NCBI RefSeq assembly: GCF_008830225.1
Contig: NZ_WAIE01000006.1
Location: forward strand, 124,001 to 188,000
From: Pseudodesulfovibrio senegalensis
GTDB lineage: Bacteria > Desulfobacterota > Desulfovibrionia > Desulfovibrionales > Desulfovibrionaceae
Reading direction: 5' to 3'
DNA length: 64,000 nt
The translations under genes and the position numbers were made by a program. This document shows, in pieces, positions 61,211 to 64,000 of the stretch. Position 1 is the first letter of the stretch. Every line of letters begins with the position of its first letter. Under the pieces are notes generated by a model, which ran no database searches, was not told the DNA's origin, and was given only the letters and a program-made list of their open reading frames with translations.

Positions 61211-61644
61211 CTGGTTTTTTTCCGTCGCTTGCCGTTGGCGAGCAGGGTGCGCAGCTTTTTTTCGGCCTTGAGCGGATCATCCTCGTGCAGCAGGAATCGT
61301 TCGTCCTGTGAACTGGTCCAGTGCCATCCGGCCGGCCGCTGCAGCATTTTCGCGCCCCGGGATTCCAGATACTCAAGGGCGTCTGCAACCCTCATCTCCT
61401 CTTCCAGTTCCTGAAGAATGGCCAGACGCTGCTTCATGCCCCGGAAATGGTGGGCAATGTCGTAGGCCGAGCGGATGAAATCCTCGGGCTCCAGCGAGGT
61501 CTGTTTCTTGCGCCCCGAAAGATGGCGCTGCATTTCGCCGAGGTCCTTTTTGAGTTCCTGCACCTCGAAAAGTGCGGCCTCCCTGTCCCTGTCCACTTTT
61601 GCGGTAAGGTCTTTGAATACTGCCCTGATTTTATGCATCGACAT
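61195..61644 (-). CDS. Coiled-coil protein of unknown function with poly-Lys tail
   Basis: A 149-residue protein, mostly helical and charged ('DREAALFEVQELKKDLGEMQRHL', in part; 'FRGMKQRLAILQELEEEMRVADALEYLES'), with a 'GWHWTSSQDERFLLHEDDPL' segment and a C-terminal run of Lys/Arg ('RRKKTRKKKK'). I recognise no domain. GGAGG lies before the ATG. The basic tail is encoded by the A-rich complement of the PHP terminator's T-run. Confidence 0.65.
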   Translation of the reverse strand: MSMHKIRAVFKDLTAKVDRDREAALFEVQELKKDLGEMQRHLSGRKKQTSLEPEDFIRSAYDIAHHFRGMKQRLAILQELEEEMRVADALEYLESRGAKMLQRPAGWHWTSSQDERFLLHEDDPLKAEKKLRTLLANGKRRKKTRKKKK

Positions 61645-61753
61645 GGATTTCCGCCTCCCCGGGCACTGTGTCTAGATTTTTTCTATACGCTAGCAGAAAA
61701 AAAAGTGGCTGTGAACAGCGTCCGCATTGATCGCAAACATTGATCCTTTTGCC

Positions 61754-61787
61754 GAAAAAAAAGGCCGCCGGAAAATCCGGCGGCCTT
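61754..61787 (-). terminator. Terminator of cstA
   Basis: AAGGCCGCCGGA pairs with TCCGGCGGCCTT (12 bp, perfect) around AAA; on the minus strand it runs into eight T, 22 bases after the stop. Confidence 0.9.
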
Positions 61788-61808
61788 CGATGTTTTCAGG
61801 CGGTGCGG

Positions 61809-63545
61809 TTAGGCGCAGTCCTCGACGGGCTCGGCCTCGCCGCTGGCGACCTTCTTCATGACCACGAGGGTCTCGAAGATCATCCATACTTCCAGCAGCA
61901 GGACGATGAGTCCGATGACGAAGAGCATCATGTTGCCCTTGGTCATGAAGTTCTGGAGGTTGTAGACCATGGCCCAGCCCGTCATGGCGATCATGAACAC
62001 CAGCGGGATGCCGGTGATATAGGCCGGAGCCTTGCGTCGCGCAAGGTACACGGTGATGACCAGCAGGGCCATGGCGGCCATGAGCTGGTTCACGGTGCCG
62101 AACAGGGGCCACAGGGCCAGTGCGCCCTTCTTGACCTCGGCAATGCCGAAGCCGCCGTTGAAGCACAGCACTGCGGCGGTGCCCACGGCGATGAAGGTGG
62201 CTGCGTTGGGCTTGGCCAGTGCGGGCATCTTGTATGCCTGCGCCAGCTCACCCACCACATAGCGCTGGATGCGGGTGGCGCTGTCCAGCGTGGTGGCCGC
62301 GAAGCTCACCAGGAACACGCCCATGATGGCCAGGGAGATGTTCTTGGGAATGCCGTAGGAAGCCATGAGGTTGGCCGAGCCTTCCACGAATGCGCCCAGC
62401 TTGGCGCCGAGGCCGGCGGCCGAGGACCAGGAGGCATAGTGCGTGGTGAAGGCCTGCGTGCCGGTGAGGATGCTGCCGTCGGACTGGGTCATGCCCAGAC
62501 CGATGCCCGCGCCCACGGCCACGATGACCAGGGTTGAGAGCGCGGATTCCGTGAGCATGGAACCGTAGCCGATGAACAGGCAGTCTTTTTCGGATTCGCA
62601 CTGCTTGGCGCTTGTTCCCGAGGAAACAAGGGAGTGGAACCCGGAAATCGCGCCACAGGCGATGACCACGAACAGGAAGGGCAGGATTGGGGGCGCGCCT
62701 TCGGGCGACATGTTCACCGTGGGAGCCACGAAGGTGGGATGCGCCACCACCGCGCCGAGGCCCAGCAGGGTCAGGGCCACGAGCAGCTGGTGGCCGTTGA
62801 TGTAGTCGCGGGGCTGCAGCAGCGTGGTGACCGGCAGCACCGAGGCGATGTAGGCGTAGGCCAGCATGATCAGCACCCAGACCACGATGGGGTTGAGCCC
62901 GGCGATGGAGGGCATGGTCAGGGGGACGTATGCGCCGATGACCACGGTGACGTACATGATCACGAGGGCCACGATGCCCCACATGGTGTGTCCCTGGCCT
63001 TTTTTGTAGACCAGATAGCCCAGCAGGACGGCGATGGGTACTTCGCCCCAGACCGGGATGACCGATGCCGGGTACATGTTGAAGAGAATGCCGATGATCA
63101 GCGCGAACACCGCGATGACGATGAGCAGCTCGAAGAAGATGATCAGCAGGAACAGGGTGCGCACGCGGTGGCTGATGAGCTTGGAGGCAACGTCGCCCAC
63201 AGAGCGGCCCTGGTTGCGCATGCTGACCATCAGGGAACCGAAGTCATGGACCGCGCCCATGAACACGGCGCCGAAAAAGACCCAGATCACGGCCGGCACC
63301 CATCCCCAGATGATGGCGATGGCCGGGCCCACGATGGGGCCGAGGCCGGCGATGGACGTGAAGTGGTGTCCGAAGAGCACTTCCTTTTTGGTCGGAACAT
63401 AGTCCTTGTCGTCGCGCAGCGAACAACTCGGGCATTCCAGCGCCTCGTCGATTTTGAAAATTTTCTTGGAAAGGAACTTTCCGTAGGTGTAGTAGGCCAC
63501 GAAATAGCCTACAAAGCATAGTGCCGCAATCACTAAAGAATTCAT
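61809..63545 (-). CDS. cstA: Carbon starvation CstA family transporter
   Basis: A 578-residue membrane protein with about 16-18 helices. Hallmarks: 'HHFTSIAGLGPIVGPAIA', 'GAVHDFGSLMVSMRNQGRS', 'VLPVTTLLQPRDYING' and 'LWPLFGTVNQLMAAMALL'. CstA/BtsT proteins import pyruvate or peptides with protons or other ions. It ends in an acidic, Cys-containing tail. AAGGGGGGGC precedes the ATG. It lies downstream of the YigZ-type gene with a 232-bp gap carrying two palindromes, so it probably has its own promoter. Confidence 0.94.
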   Translation of the reverse strand: MNSLVIAALCFVGYFVAYYTYGKFLSKKIFKIDEALECPSCSLRDDKDYVPTKKEVLFGHHFTSIAGLGPIVGPAIAIIWGWVPAVIWVFFGAVFMGAVHDFGSLMVSMRNQGRSVGDVASKLISHRVRTLFLLIIFFELLIVIAVFALIIGILFNMYPASVIPVWGEVPIAVLLGYLVYKKGQGHTMWGIVALVIMYVTVVIGAYVPLTMPSIAGLNPIVVWVLIMLAYAYIASVLPVTTLLQPRDYINGHQLLVALTLLGLGAVVAHPTFVAPTVNMSPEGAPPILPFLFVVIACGAISGFHSLVSSGTSAKQCESEKDCLFIGYGSMLTESALSTLVIVAVGAGIGLGMTQSDGSILTGTQAFTTHYASWSSAAGLGAKLGAFVEGSANLMASYGIPKNISLAIMGVFLVSFAATTLDSATRIQRYVVGELAQAYKMPALAKPNAATFIAVGTAAVLCFNGGFGIAEVKKGALALWPLFGTVNQLMAAMALLVITVYLARRKAPAYITGIPLVFMIAMTGWAMVYNLQNFMTKGNMMLFVIGLIVLLLEVWMIFETLVVMKKVASGEAEPVEDCA

Positions 63546-63668
63546 TTTGCCCCCCCTTGAGGGATGGTCGGGTTGGATGAAGTGCGCCGCCCCACACGGT
63601 GCAAGCCGCTGCCAGATCTAAGCCATCCGGGCTTCCTGGGAGTCGCGTCGAATGGTTGTAGCCTTTGC

Positions 63669-63727
63669 CATACTGCATCGTGTGAACAGGACGGTGCAGT
63701 ATGTGAATAAGCGCACAAACTGTGCGC
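63669..63727. promoter_or_regulatory. Two palindromes between the YigZ-type gene and cstA
   Basis: CATACTGCATCG (63669-63680) pairs with CGGTGCAGTATG (63692-63703) as a 12-bp stem with one G-T pair; GCGCACA-AAC-TGTGCGC (63711-63727) is a second 7-bp hairpin. Neither is followed by a T-run. They sit 124-182 bases upstream of the cstA ATG and may be regulatory. Confidence 0.4.
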
Positions 63728-63777
63728 ATTTGACTACCCGTAACGCCGAATCAGCGAAAAAGCAACGTGGGTGAATA

Positions 63778-64000
63778 TTATTCGGTACTGAAGAGAAGGT
63801 TGCCGTTGGTCAGTTCCTGCAATGCGGTTTCGAGACGGGAAACGTTGCTTGCCGGAAGTCTGAGGGAAAAGGATGCGTCCACGTCGAACTGTTCGTGGAG
63901 TATGCGGGCTTCGTGCTCCGGGAGCAGGCGTTTGAACAGGGTTATCGCATCATAGGGGATTACGGCTTCGACGTCGGCTGTCCGGACGTGCTGTGCCCGG
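63778..64000 (-). CDS. YigZ/IMPACT family protein (C-terminal fragment)
   Basis: Only the last 74 codons are inside the window; the gene enters from the right edge. The translated end ('VEAVIPYDAITLFKRLLPEH', 'FDVDASFSLRLPASNVSRLE', 'LQELTNGNLLFSTE') resembles the DUF1949 C-terminal domain of YigZ/IMPACT proteins, which pair a ribosomal S5-like domain with a small ferredoxin-like domain. The call is from this short part alone. Confidence 0.55.
   Translation of the reverse strand, partial: RAQHVRTADVEAVIPYDAITLFKRLLPEHEARILHEQFDVDASFSLRLPASNVSRLETALQELTNGNLLFSTE

Noticed and set aside
62634-63521. Long open frame antisense to cstA, and similar long antisense frames opposite other genes
   Set aside because: Typical shadow frames of GC-rich genes: His/Gln/Asp/Gly-rich translations without domains, while the opposite strand encodes a clear protein family.
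1-64000. CRISPR arrays, insertion sequences, integrases, rRNA and tRNA genes
   Set aside because: No regularly spaced repeats, transposase or integrase frames, or structural RNA signatures were found on reading both strands.

Overview
The window looks like a piece of a Desulfovibrionaceae chromosome (Desulfovibrio or Pseudodesulfovibrio type, sulfate-reducing Desulfobacterota). The reasons are a GC-rich genome, a Desulfovibrio-class hybrid-cluster protein with an HcpR-like site upstream, a cobD-cobQ fusion, a very high density of hybrid histidine kinases, and solitary periplasmic binding proteins beside signalling genes. This assignment is inferred from gene content. No rRNA, tRNA, CRISPR array, integrase or transposase was seen. 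The two outer genes are cut by the window edges.

Layout. 1-7.4 kb (+): end of an RND efflux pump, a HAD phosphatase, a DisA_N-like (c-di-AMP cyclase type) protein, a degenerate HD-GYP protein and a chemoreceptor with sensor modules at both ends. 7.4-22.6 kb (mostly -): a signalling block with an ABC_sub_bind protein coupled to a diguanylate cyclase, an HD-GYP phosphodiesterase, a glycosyltransferase, three histidine kinases, an orphan amino-acid-type binding protein and an iron alcohol dehydrogenase. 22.8-24.5 kb: hcp. 24.8-27.2 kb (-): argS and a SPOR-domain protein. 27.6-30.1 kb (+): an acyl-phosphate operon (IlvH-like ACT protein, phosphate butyryltransferase, butyrate kinase). 30.2-34.5 kb: a hybrid kinase, cheR and an HDOD protein. 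34.6-40.3 kb: a four-helix membrane protein, a heptosyltransferase, a queuosine precursor transporter, murI and a lemA-TPM-TPM operon. 40.3-41.2 kb: a gene-free, repeat-rich stretch. 41.2-43.9 kb (-): cobD-cobQ. 44.5-49.3 kb (+): a complete livJHMGF importer. 49.4-52.4 kb: an orphan binding protein, an AcuB-like CBS-ACT protein and a second Ptb-like enzyme. 52.4-57.7 kb: a hybrid kinase, a TonB-like/hydrolase-like fusion and a LuxR-type response regulator. 57.8-64 kb: two small heat-shock proteins, a Trm112-like protein, CheV, a PHP phosphoesterase, a coiled-coil protein, CstA and the end of a YigZ-type gene.

How it fits together. The genes centre on sensing (five histidine kinases, chemotaxis parts, c-di-GMP enzymes, a likely c-di-AMP enzyme) and on small carbon and nitrogen compounds (branched-chain amino-acid import, acyl-phosphate/acyl-kinase chemistry, CstA-type uptake, nitrosative-stress defence). 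The less expected items are the DisA_N-like protein, the TonB-like/dead-hydrolase fusion, two roughly 120-bp palindromic repeats sharing a GTAC-centred hairpin, a family of TGCGCGTCAGCGCA repeats, and a hairpin that covers the ribosome-binding site of a small membrane protein. Start codons were chosen by eye from Shine-Dalgarno spacing and gene overlaps.
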